From Epiperipatus broadwayi (Eukaryota > Onychophora > Udeonychophora > Euonychophora > Peripatidae): a stretch of DNA of 64,000 nucleotides. The notes beneath the pieces were generated by a model that saw only the letters and a list, made by a program, of their open reading frames with translations, had not been told where the DNA came from and did not search any database. The stretch lies in NCBI GenBank assembly GCA_028023455.1, contig JAQFVV010006341.1:184001-248000 (forward strand). The letters run 5' to 3'. This document shows, one piece after another, positions 47,150 to 59,204 of the stretch. The number at the start of each line of letters is the position of its first letter. The stretch's first letter is position 1. The translations under genes were made by a program, and so were the position numbers.

Positions 47150-47871
47150 AGTAATACACTTGACGCATATAGTGAAATTAAAATTCTTTAGTTGAAATAA
47201 TTATTCCTCATGGCTAAGCATTTTCAGAGATTCCTTCTCTATATTCATAGCCTTCAACTATAATAATTTATGCAAATCTATGCAAGTTCATTCTTATAAT
47301 CCATCTTTTTGAAATAGAAAAGCATGTATCTTTTCTGTTTATTACATTCATATCTCTTGCTATAAACCATGCCTGCTTAATTTTCCTCTTGATATCATTC
47401 CTTTCAGAAATTATTGTAGCATTTGCAGATTCAAATTCATTATTAGCTACATTCTGGTGGTCCACAAACACAGCTATCTTCATTCCTGCTCAACACTCTT
47501 TCATTCAAATATTTTTCTTGAGCAATTCTGATCATTATAGTGGCCCAAGTTTCACTGTAGTATGCAGCTCCTGAGGTCATATTCTATATACTACATGTGG
47601 TGTTTGTAGGTCTATCTTGTCCTGATGTCAAGAGGAAAATTAAGGAGGTATGGTTTATAGCAAGAGATACAAATGCAATAAACAGAAAAGATAAATGCTT
47701 TTCTACTTCGAAAAGATGGACTATATGAATGAACTTGCATAGATTTGCATAAATTATTATAGTTGAAGGCTATAAATATGGAGAAGGAATCTCTGAAAGC
47801 ACTTAGCCGTGATGAATAATTATTTCAACTAAAGAATTTTAATTTCACTATATGCATCAAGCATATTACCT
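47150..47871. mobile_element. Foldback element, about 720 bp, with a unique centre
   Basis: The arms (about 47150-47400 and 47620-47871) are inverted copies sharing GCATATAGTGAAATTAAAAT, TTCAACTATAATAATTTATG and AAACCATACCTCC/GGAGGTATGGTTT-like text. The central 200 bp is not palindromic. On the minus strand it and the left arm give an open frame (KIAVFVDHQNVANNEFESAN then ISERNDIKRKIKQAWFIARD). The latter part weakly resembles the EIKRRI.xA end of LINE RT. The centre may be a captured fragment. Confidence 0.75.
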
Positions 47872-50323
47872 CTTACATATTTATTAATAGTGAAAGAAAT
47901 TTGAAATTATAATGAAAGTAATAATTCTTACTGCAGTGTTCCCAACTATGACTGGGCAACCAGTGAACAAATACACAATAAAGAACTCGACAAAATAACA
48001 GTAATATTTGAAGTAATAGTAATTTATATACAAATTTTGAAAAAAATAAATAACTACTCGACTGATCTTTAATGCGGGTATACAGTCTGAAATTGATCGA
48101 GCTTAACTCCCAGGTTAATTATTTGTTAGCAAATACTATTTACACAATTAAGGAAAAGCTATTAATCACTTTACCTTCACTACTACCTATAGGCCTTAAT
48201 ATACGACCCTCGATGAGCCTCTCGAGGCATTTCAAAATAATAAGACTGGGGCAGTCTGTTTAGAACACTAATTGGCCTAGTGATCTTCAGGAGCCGAGAT
48301 CCTGGGGAAAAAATCCTTTGATGATGATCTACTGCTCTTAGGCTCATGGATGCACTACTAATAGCAGCAACCATAGAAAAAGCAATAGTCCTTTTCTCTA
48401 GCTTTTTATATCACCTCCTTCTTTGTTTCTCTTATCTTTTCTTGAGTAAATTTTTGGGGTTTAATTAGTTTGAATTATTAGTTTGTTATCATACAAATAA
48501 TTCCTTATCTTTAATTACACAATTCATTACTTTCTTAGGAAATTATTTCTGTATCTGCAAAGTTTTGCAATTAAAATTTATGAATTCCTTTCCTTATAAG
48601 GTGATTTGTAAACTCAGTTTTATTAATCAATATATATATTGTAACCATATGGTTGGGCTTGATGTTTGTCAAGCCATATTTAAGTGATCAAATGCGAAAA
48701 ATTTTAAATTTTAATTGGCAATAATTGCAGTATATTAAAACCAGTGTATTATCTTAGTGTTATGTAATAGTAGATGCAAAATTGTATTTTCAAATTAAGC
48801 AAATTTTATCAGTAAGTCTCCTGAGAATGATAAAGATTCTGACTATTCAAGATCTGCTACGCCCTCTGGCAGGACGTATATAAGATTTCATATGCAGTTT
48901 TTCAGATGGACTAATTCTCAATAATATTAAAATGATAATTTATTATTATTATTATTAAGCATATTTTGATACTTTATTATTATTAAATAATAATAATTAG
49001 AAAGATTTAAATTTATAATTCTTCTAAATCAATATTTGTAACCAATTCCTAAGTATATTTTTTATAGTGATTTAAAATAGTATTGAATAGTTTGATTAAT
49101 TATCATTAATGAATATATGGGGAGAAGTATTAATTATATGCACACTATGCTATTATTGGTCTATTTTTAATTGTACCACAATTCAATGTAATAAAAGGTA
49201 TGAATAATTTAACATAAGTAGTAGAGAGGGGGACTATTAATAAATAAAAAAAAACTAGAGGAAAGACATTAGCATCTGAAAAAACAAAATAATTCAAGAA
49301 GGAAGCTGAAAAAGTGATAACACTGGATTTAAATTGACTAAAACTAAAATATATTGTAATTCTTAAATCATGGAATAGAAAATTTTAATTCCTTGTATGC
49401 ATTAGAAACTCCTTACCCATCAATCAACATTTGCCAATACACTGGGAGAAAAATGGAAACCATTTTGAAAAACAAGTATTTTACCAAAAGGGAGAAATCG
49501 TAAGCATGAAATTTTATTCCACATATCATTACAATTTTTATCATTATAATTATAATGTACATTTAAAAATCCCACATCAGTTGTTTAAAATGACAAAAAG
49601 AAAAAAAAAAATTCTATGCGTACATTTATTAAACAAATGAAAAAATATGTATTGCTTCTATATTAAAGTGCTAATAAAAATCTGACTTCTAAAAAAAAAT
49701 AATTTGGACAAAACTTTTAAAATTCAAATTGAACAAAGTAAAAGTTACTTCAAATAAATAAAACTTATATAAGGCTAATACCTCAGTACATGCACCTTGA
49801 GTGCTTCATTTTAGCAAAAGAGACCTCTACAAATAAATAAGAAAGTTTACTGATTTTATAGAATGCGGGAGTTTAGTTGTTGTTTTTTTAAATAAAATAA
49901 AAATATATCGTCTGATAAATCTTTTGGAGCGCTAACTTGCTTTGTCATTAAAAATGGAAATTGAAATATGTTTACTGTACTGATAAATAGAAACTCACAT
50001 TTATAGTACTGGTCAAAATATGCTGACCCATCTAACATGAGCTGGAACTCAATGAAATGTACTTCAAACCCAGTCAAGCCTGAGATTTAGATCAGGAACC
50101 AACCTAGATTTGAACCCATTCCACAAGCCCCAGATCAAACACCTAATGAATAACAATAGTGATGGCACATGAGAATTAATTCTTAAATCTGGCCCCCTAG
50201 AAGAGTGAAAGAGACAATGAGACATATTTAACGAGAACGCCTATATATATTTGAATGTATGGAAGCGGAGAGAAGATCATTCAAACTACATAAGTGGCTT
50301 GAATAATAAAATATTTAATAAAA
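47872..50323. other. Intergenic, nothing recognised
   Basis: AT-rich with an ATT microsatellite near 48930-48990. Open frames are short. The segment 48060-48380 is less AT-rich and may be an unrecognised repeat. Confidence 0.35.
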
Positions 50324-52043
50324 CATTTAATGGTAAAAGCCTGAAATCTGGGCGCGGCCGCTTGGGGCATTGTTTACGTGTCAAAACACATAAAAATGCC
50401 GTTTTGGCGGCCGCGGCCTTACAGGCTAATACAACATTTACGTATTGTATTAACCCATTGAGCTAGGCCGCTTTACATGACATCACACAAAAATATTACG
50501 GCCTGTTTTGTGCTTCGAAGCTATTTACGCATATTCGTTCTTTTCATAGCTGATTACCATATCGCTTGAGGGTTTTTAAATTTCAAGGCGGTACGACTTT
50601 TTCAAATCTCCGTAGTAGAGTAATGTCATTTCGATTTAAAAAATGTTGTTAATTATTAAGAATTGTCATATGGTCCCCACCCTTCCCGAAAAAAAGGTTA
50701 ATATGTAAAAAAATTGGCAGTGTATATTCGAACAGGCTTCACCAAAGCTCATGCGCTAAGTCACGTTTCAGCATGGTGGCGGAAATATTTGAGACCATTA
50801 AAAGATCTGAGATGAACGTGCAATTTTGAAACTTTTCTTCAGATAAATTTTTGAGTACAGAAAGTGTGTGAGATTGTGGGTTTTTTTTTTTTTGTCAGGC
50901 AAACGTAATGTCCACTTTTTATTACAGCAATAAAATCGAATAAATAATTTTAAAAAGTCCAAAGTTTGTGTCCTTTTTTTTTGTTGTTGTTTTTTATTTC
51001 ATTCAAAATTGACTAGTATTTGGATTCAATTTTTTGCAGCAGGGTTAAAATAAATGACGACTTTGGTTGACTTTTTGTTAAGAATAACAAATTACAAAAT
51101 ACACCCCACCCCTACCCCCAAAAGCAGTTTATTGTAGAAGTCTAAAAAAAAAAAAAAGGTAATTCGAACAAAATAGAAATCAAAGTAAAAAGTGAGAAAA
51201 AGTTGTTTCAAAAAAAGAAAAAAAAGGTTAAATTCTTGACTTTTTGGTTACAATTCTTTTTCTGAGTGTGGGTGGAAATGGGTGTTTGAAAACAATTTTT
51301 TAATAGGCAAAAACACAAAAGTAAATTTGGATTTAATATTAAGAAAAACAATTACATCAACCAAAAAGAAATCAAAATTCGAAACAAGTCCCAAAGTTGA
51401 TTCTTCTCTTTTTTCAGCGCTGTTAAAATAATTGACTATTTTTGTTGCCTTTTTGTTAATAATAAATAGTCCAAATTCCCCCCCCTCCCCCCCCCCTTGT
51501 AGTAGCCAAAAAAAAAAAAAAAGGCTAATTCAAACATAATCTAAATCAAAGTGATAACAGATTGTGTTTAAAAAAAAAAAGTAAAATTAATAATAATAAT
51601 AAGAAGAAAAACCATTTAGTCAAGATAAAAAAATAAAAGAAAGGTAGAATTAAGTTCTAAACAAGTTGCAATTAATTGTATTCTATTTTTTTGGCGGTGG
51701 GATTCAAACAAATTTTTTTGACGTCATGAAATGGTCCCAAGTTTTCAAATGATAAAAAGAAAAAAAATACAATTAGCAAATTTGTTGAAAAAATATCAGG
51801 TTCCAACAAAAACCCCACAAAAAGTAATGAAAATTAATATCAAAATTTGTTTAATAATAAAAAAATTATGTTCTAAATGAAATAAAAATTATTCGTTTAA
51901 TCAATATTAGAAAAAAAAAAAACCTTGTTGTATAAAAAAAGAAAAAAGTTGTGGCGGCCCGGTAATGTTATATTTCATTGATTTTGTCTAGCATCAACAC
52001 TCCAAGCGGCTTTGCCTGGATTTCAGGCTTTTACCCATTTAAT
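50324..52043 (+). mobile_element. GGT-type DNA transposon copy D (1704 bp) with perfect 8-bp target duplication
   Basis: The element spans 50332-52035 between perfect CATTTAAT repeats (50324-50331 and 52036-52043). Both ends begin GGTAAAAGCCTGAAATC and continue GCCGCTTGG, alignable for about 40 bp. The left subterminal motif TCAAAACACATAAAAATGCC at 50381 is followed by GTTTTGGCGGCC. The right side has the inverted counterpart, more diverged. The interior is A-rich with C runs (CCCCACCCCTACCCCC; CCCCCCCTCCCCCCCCCC), the complement of the T/G pattern in copy C. No transposase was recognised. Confidence 0.93.
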
Positions 52044-55000
52044 GAACCATAAATTACTTATGTATTTGTTTGAGTGCTCTTATGAATAAATTACATATTA
52101 TACATCAATAAATATATTCAGTGGGTTAGATTAAGGTGCCAATCATTTGATCACAAAACAAACTTACATTTTTAAATTAACACTTTAGCGGTGGCTCTGA
52201 AAGGTGATGATGAACATAAAAATTTATGAAGTGTTCTAGAATCATTATACATATACGAACTATTTTCACACCATTTCGATCGTGAAAATCAAAATATACA
52301 TTTTAGAATGGTTTAATCATGGAGGACAACATTTGTGAGGATTTAGTAAAATAATATACATTTAACTTAAGTATCTTTTATTAGTGAACATAATAATTTT
52401 AATTATTCTTTAAATTCAAACTTTAAAAAGAAGAGAATGCTTTGTTTTCTAAAAATATGTATACTCTTAAAGGGAATGAATTACGATTGTGGAATTTTAC
52501 AAAAAAATAAAAAACGATATTATTAATTAAACTAATGACTATTATTGGAAAGACATATATATACATAAGCAAAGTGCAATTTTATGATTACAGTATCAAA
52601 ATCAGGTCATTAAATAAATTAATTAATACTAAAGGAAAAGCATCAGGCCTGATATAAAGGCTGAAGAATCCAAAGTAATGCCATGCTTCCAAAAAAAGAA
52701 AAAGTGGCTAAGAGTTCCTTTTCTAGAGTACTACTTAGAAGTTTAATTAGGCTTGGCATGGTCCCAAGGTTTGACCATCACAAGAGGCCTGTTATATGAA
52801 AATAATCCCCGGAAGGTCAACTAACCGCAGGATAGGGTATGAAGAAAGTTTTATGGGTCTGAATTTAGAAGCACGTAATATTTAATAAATGAAGCCTTAT
52901 ATCAGTAATGCCACCTAACACTGTTTTTAATGACATAAAATGGAAATCACTATTTTAAAACACATGAACCTCACTCGAATGCTATAATTTAGGCAATTAG
53001 CACTATACTATGTAATATAAATGGGAAAGATTTAATTCATACAAATAGGTTTTAAAATTTACCCCCCCCTTCCTTGTTATTTAACAGACTGAAATCTCAC
53101 CCTTGCGAATTTTATAACTAGATAATAATCATGTCTTTGAAATACTAAGAATATAACTTTATAATATAGATGATATAAAAAAAAACAGAAATAAGAAAAA
53201 AAAATCACCTTTTCAGAATAAAATGCGAGACATAAAAAAATATTTGATAGCGTTAATTTTTCGGGAATAATAAAATTGTACATAATATATATATTGTAAC
53301 GGGATGGGGGATCAGGAATGGAAGTAAATCTGGAATAATGGTGGAACTGGGGTGATGGCAAATTATCATCAACCCCAATTCATCATTATGAAATATTTCA
53401 AATAATTTACAAAGTATATTTAAGTAAGATATGTTTAATAATAAAATGAGATTAGAAATCTCTGAACATTGAGAGACCAAAAGTTAACTCAGAAGAGTAA
53501 CTACAAACATAATTAAATATTCAACCAGCATTATAATAAGTCAAAGTAAGTATTAAGAGAAATCATCCATCCATCATCATCATTGATGGGAATAAACAAA
53601 TCAGTACAATAAAGCAGAATAAAATCAACAGACCATCTTGTGGCTGGATTTGAACCATAAAAAATATAAAACAACAGTCAACCTTGTGACTGGATTGGAA
53701 ATGGGTCTTCTGTAGACCAGGCTAACTATTGAGCATTTGCCAGCTTGGGCAATTATAGAAACATGACTTGGATGCACCAGCTTAGTGCCCATCCATTAAA
53801 AATACACAATAATCAGAAAATCAAAACAATAATGCTGGGACATTTAAAACATGCTGATCATCATCAATGCTCAGGCCACTTGTACTGGCCAATTATAAAC
53901 TTAAATTTTTAATAAGATTAAAGTAAAATAAAATATATTGCATGGGCTTTAAAGAGTATCCTCTTTTGCGCCAACCAGTATAATGATTGATCATCACTGG
54001 ATGCCCAAAGCACTAAACACATCCCCATTTATCCATGTCCGAAATCTAGCTCAGAGAACATGGGCTCTATTACTGTATGTGAACAAGAGATGATGGAATA
54101 CAATTTTTAACAATTAAATATAAGTTTATTAATAACAACAAAAAAAAAGATATTTAAGGTCTGATTTTGAATAATATACAATAATAAAAGTCATTATCCT
54201 GTAATTTACAATATTGCTACAAAATTCAAGTTATTACATTAATTGACAATATTTACCATTCAAAATTCAAATTGTTACATTAATTCACAAAACGTATAAT
54301 AAAATATATTCAAATTATTACTATGGTTTACATATATATATATGCGCACAGACGCGCGAAAAATAAAAATAAATTGACATTTAATAAAAAAATATATTAA
54401 GATTTTACATATATGAGTGTGCGTATATATACATACACACACTGACTTTGATCTATTTCAACTTTTTACAATAGTATTATAATTTTCTAATACATAAATT
54501 TCCTACCTATACGTGTGTATAAACAAAATATAGATACAATTTAAAATTAGTTTCAATCTATAAGTTCTCAAAAGTATAGTCAATTTTTTTGACAGGTATT
54601 TGTTGATTAATTATCAACGTTTTTTGACCAATTTAAAAGATTTGCTTTTTCGATTTTAATTCAAACAAAATTATGCTTGCATTTAAATTATATATTCCTT
54701 TTTTTTAATAAATATGAAAATTATTTCTTAGCAAAATATATATAGCAAATTGTCTATCTTTTAAACATTTGACTGAAGCAAATTTTACTTTCAGTTACGA
54801 AGTTAAAATGTCTTTTATAAGAATATTTAAAAAAAATACAACTCACTGTATACACACGCGATGTATTTATCTATGGTTTCCTGCTTGCATGGATGAACAG
54901 TAGCAGCAGCACACCAATTTCTTCAAGCTTTCTCTTGGTAAGCTTGGTTTTTGGTCCATCAGAAAATGTAACATAGGTTTGTTGTCATCTTCAGGTAAAA

Positions 55001-57251
55001 TTATCCAAGTAATTAGTTGGCATACCACGAGCTTACTTTTGTAGTCCAAGCATTTGTCAAGCTGTCTTTTAGAACATATTTAAGCAGCTAGTTGATCCAT
55101 TTGAAGTGATCCTGGCTTCATGAATCAAAACTGCAGTAAACTATAAGGCAGCTACTGGACTGTACTCCCTTAGATCTTCATAGAAGCTTTATACAACTCT
55201 GCTAGCTATTTTATCCTCATTTTTTTTCTTCAGGCTATTGATTCAGAAGTGACCCAGCTTCAAAACCAAAACTTCTGTGAAGGAAAATAGTAGCAGCTCC
55301 TGCCTTCAGCAACATTCATGGTAGCTTTTTCTGCAAATTCTCTGGTCAGCTAAAACCAACTGCTGCACTTTATCAAGTTGCTGTAAAATATTGAAACCAA
55401 TTTTCAGCTGACCGTTCTTATAAAAATTATTATCCAGACTATGCAGTGGCCCAGTTGGCCACTGCTTAAAATACTACAACCAGACTCCTCTGCTCAACTC
55501 TTACAAACTACAAGCAAAAACAAACTAACTGATATTTTTTTTTATCAGTCTTTTATAACCTTGGTTAGGTCAGGTGACAAAAACACAGTGGCTGTTTTCA
55601 ATTAACTTTAATCCGTTTGAAAACAAGCTGGAAATTTCTATTTTCATGTTTTTACATTAGTCTTTGGAATTTGACCAAAGGTGTGATAATTTTTTAGAAT
55701 TTTTAATCTACAAAGATTTTTAACTATGTAGTAGAAATGAAAACAAACATTAATTAAAAAAGATATTTTATACAAGTATTAATTAAAAGATTTTAAAAAT
55801 AGACATTGTTTTCAAAAGTATAAAAAACAACAACTTATATTTAAATTTCAAAATCAGAATTACAAATAAATTTTATCAGACCTTTTTAAAATATTAATTT
55901 CATAATACAATTTTTATTTTAAATCAGAGTTATTATTTAACCCTTTACTTATTATTATTTTATTTTAGAAAATATAGAAAAATATCTACAAAAATTTATT
56001 CTATGTTTACTTCTACTTTTCCTTTATTTTACATATATATATTCACATACACTATATTAGTGTGTGTGATGTAACCCAACTAGCTACAATATATATATAT
56101 ATTTATTTTAAAGACATTTTTAAAAAATCATGTAATTGGATTAACCTGAGAAACAATCTGGCAAGAATATTAACAAAGAAAGTATGTAAATCTAATTAAA
56201 AAAGGGAGGGGATTTTATTAACCTCGACTTAGGGAGGTTTAAGTAGATAAGGAGAAATAACTTTAAATATTAAGCTCGCAAGATTGGCAACTTAACAATA
56301 ATAAAATACAGCAGTTTAAAATTAAGAAAGGAACCACACCAAGATTAAAGAAATGAGAGCAGACTTTATGTATAAAAGAAAAATTAGTAATATGAAAGCA
56401 AATACAGTTAATAATAAAAAACATTTAATTTAACAATTTAAAATGAAATCCAGATAGCTGAGGTTGAGATTAATTTAGAAAGAATAAGAGGCAAAGTTCA
56501 TAGGCAGTTCTTAGGTTAATTATCTTGCTATATTAAAGAGTCCATTTTAAGAGTTCGGCTTCAGCATGGCAAAATTAACAGGATTGAAATCACTTTAATA
56601 GCAAGCTTCCATTGGGCATTCCCCATTCTTAGATCATATTTTGGGGCATCAGTGAGATAATTATTCGAGGCGAGATTGACCAACAAAAAGGCAAGGAAAG
56701 TGGTTAGTTAGCTACTCGTCCAACATTTTTGAAAAAAAAATAGTGTGGAGTCCTTTGGCAACAGCTTTTCTACAAACTAGTTCTCTCCCCAGTAGTGAAA
56801 AACCAGCCCATTATATACAGCTCTCAGGTATGTGAGGAATGCTTTTAATATTCCTTTTTTTTAATTTAATTTCTTTCACCTATTGTTTTGGAGATGCAAC
56901 TGTTAGATAATTTGTCCAAAATTATATTTAAATCCATTTCCAGATTAGAAATAGATTTGAGAAAATGTTAATGGCAAAAGAATAAATTCTTAATTGGATT
57001 TCCCTTTTTACTTTTAGTCCATTTTAATTAAACAGCCTTTCCCAAAATAGATAATATAAAATTTCCACTCTTTTAGTTATTTTTGGACAATTAACAATTG
57101 CATGCTCCATCTTGGATTTTTAAAAGAAAAATATAGTTTTTAACAAATTTAAATAAAAAAGTTATTTTTTTTACAACTTTAAAAACAATATTGGTAAAAT
57201 TAATATAGTGTTAGTAATTGCTTCCGTTATATATATATATATGTGTGTGTG
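52044..57251. other. Intergenic, mostly unrecognised
   Basis: AT-rich with TA/CA microsatellites (54332-54345, 56085-56101, 57228-57250). A more GC-balanced stretch 53560-54080 contains tRNA-like phrases (CTGGATTTGAACC) that may be SINE debris. The stretch 54860-55520 has a minus-strand frame ending in a Cys cluster (KKLVCCCYC) that I cannot assign. Confidence 0.35.
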
Positions 57252-57815
57252 TAATATACAAATCAATATATATATATCCAAAATACAGTAAAATTTACAT
57301 AATATATATTATTTTTAGAAGTACTTTCGACTATACATTTTGTAGTCTTTATCAACTATATAACATTGAATAATCAAAACGAGACAACCTTTAACAATAT
57401 CCATAGTTCAATTCAGATTTCCCACAATTCTGTTATCTTAACATTTGACGATTGGCAATTCATTAACATTTGACGATTTCTTGAAATCAACATAGCCTCT
57501 TTTATTTTACATTTATTATGACAATTATTCAAATTGAACGTTGTCATAATAAACGTAAAATAAAAGAGGCTATGTTGATTTCAAGAAATCGTCAAATGTT
57601 AATGAATCACCAGACCTCAAATGTTAAGATAACAGAATTATGGGAAATCTGAATTGAACTATGGGTATTGTTAAAGGTTGTCTAATTTTAATTATTCAAT
57701 GTTATATAATTGATAAAGACTACAAAATGTATAGTTGAAAGTACTTCTAAAAATAATATAGTTTATGTAAATTTTACTGTATTTTGATATATATATATAT
57801 TGATTTGTATATTGT
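57252..57815. mobile_element. Near-perfect foldback element, about 560 bp
   Basis: Arms of about 270 bp run from AATATACAAATCAATATATA inward through TAGAAGTACTTTCGACTATA, GACAACCTTTAACAATA and AAATCAACATAGCCTCTTTT, mirrored to 57815. The loop is about 20 bp near 57530. Few differences separate the arms, so it is among the youngest palindromes in the window. No coding capacity. Confidence 0.9.
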
Positions 57816-58118
57816 GGAACAAATACAGATATCAAACTTAATTTATTACATATATATATATAAGCTGCACCTAATATATTTTGATTTTAATAAAAGAATT
57901 AATAATAAATAGTAAAAAAATATTAAGAGCTAAATTTTATAATCTTTTAGGTGCACATCTCAAACACATATAAAATAAATATTCATTAATATAGGAATGG
58001 GAGGGAACATAAGGTTCAAACTTGGATTAGTAATTTGGTGAGTATGAAGGACCATGAAGCTCAACTGCTTCATTATTAAAGATCTTTAATGGAAATCCTG
58101 ATAAGAAACAAAACAATA
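57816..58118. other. Intergenic spacer, nothing recognised
   Basis: AT-rich, with a minor inverted pair (GCACCTAA near 57869 and TTAGGTGC near 57947). Confidence 0.4.
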
Positions 58119-59204
58119 ACCATTCAAGGTAAAACTGACTTTTAGCGGCCACAATTATTTTGCCCTCTATTTTTACAAAATTGAACTATATTTTGTTTTC
58201 ATCCTACATACAGGAATTTACATTTATTTTTTAAAAATTGAACTCTATTTTATTTGTACTATGTAATTGTAAAGTATATCTAACTATAAATGTATTTTTT
58301 ACTTGAATGTTAATAAATATATATAAACTTATTTTTATGTGCAGTTTTGAGCTAAGTTATAAACTATTAAATATTTTTTTTTAAAACAAACTATTAAATA
58401 TTAACGTTCACATGTGACAAAACTTAAAATAATTTGCCAATGCACTTTATTGTTCATAAGACTGATGTTAATGAATGAGTGGTAATAGACTGGTGTCATT
58501 TTTGCCAGGAAGAATGTGCTACATATTTTGACAGATATCCAGCACTTGTTGACTGATTTGATGACAATGGCGAACCACAGATAGTGGAGATCAATGAGTC
58601 ATATTTCTTTCACCAAAAACACCCTAGAGGGGCAATGAGATAGGGCCATTGGGTGTTCGGTGGGATAGAAAGAGGATCAAGAAAGTTTTTTAACAGAAAT
58701 TGAAGATAAATCAGCTGTCACTCTGGAACTGCTCATACAGCAACACATTTTACCTGGTACATATAATCACTGATGGCTGGTGTGCATATAGCAACATAAG
58801 CAGTTAAACTTTACTCTGTCATCAACCATCAAGACCACTTTGTTGACCCAGACAACGAACTTATTCTCACTACTAATGTGGAAAATATGTGGATGAGAGC
58901 AAAGCGTAAGCTAAATTACTAATTTGGTATCTGCAGAGCTTTGTTTTTATCCTACCTGCAAGAATTTGCATTTAGGAGTATGCACAAAGATGCCACCATT
59001 TTTGGGAATTTCCTCATGCGCATTGCTCAAAACTATGCATAAAAATGTTTTTTTATTTATTTTTATTAACCTTCATGTAAAAAATACATTTATAGTTTGA
59101 TATACTTTACAATTACATAGTACGAAAAATATATATAGTTTAATTTTTTAAAAATAGAGGGCGAAATAGTTGTGGCCGCTAAAAGTCAGTTTTACTATCA
59201 TTCA
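58119..59204 (+). mobile_element. Merlin-type DNA transposon (copy F, about 1.07 kb)
   Basis: The inverted ends at 58128 and 59196 read GGTAAAACTGACTTTTAGCG and AGTAAAACTGACTTTTAGCG, both continuing GCCACAA-TATTT-GCCCTC. The similarity extends, with an insertion on the left, for about 130 bp. Flanks ACCATTCA (58119-58126) and ATCATTCA (59197-59204) form a probable 8-bp duplication with one mismatch. The interior holds an ISXO2/IS1595-like transposase relic. GG-starting ends plus 8-9-bp duplications are the known hallmarks of the Merlin (IS1016-related) superfamily. Confidence 0.85.
58450..59042 (+). pseudogene. ISXO2/IS1595-like (Merlin) transposase, broken
   Basis: The N-terminal fragment reads DWCHFCQEECATYFDRYPAL. 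The catalytic core follows as VEINESYFFHQKHPRGAM, where the usual motif is VEIDES; the first catalytic Asp is Asn (AAT, 58593-58595). A stop (TAG) lies before GHWVFGGIERGS. After a frame change come IEDKSAVTLELLIQQHILPG and, one frame over, ITDGWCAYSNIS, keeping the second Asp (58772-58774). NVENMWMRAKRKL carries the third acidic residue, then LSYLQEFAF and LMRIAQNYA before a stop at 59040-59042. At least three frame changes and the D-to-N change make it inactive. These proteins cut and rejoin DNA at GG-type ends. Confidence 0.9.

Noticed and set aside
53560-53720. SINE copies suggested by CTGGATTTGAACC phrases
   Set aside because: Only B-box-like words are visible, without a defined head, tail or flanking duplication; left as unassigned debris.
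54867-55049. Minus-strand 60-codon frame ending KKLVCCCYCSSMQAGNHR as a cysteine-rich protein
   Set aside because: It resembles Cys-rich tails of some transposon proteins, but the match is too short and no neighbouring domain was found.
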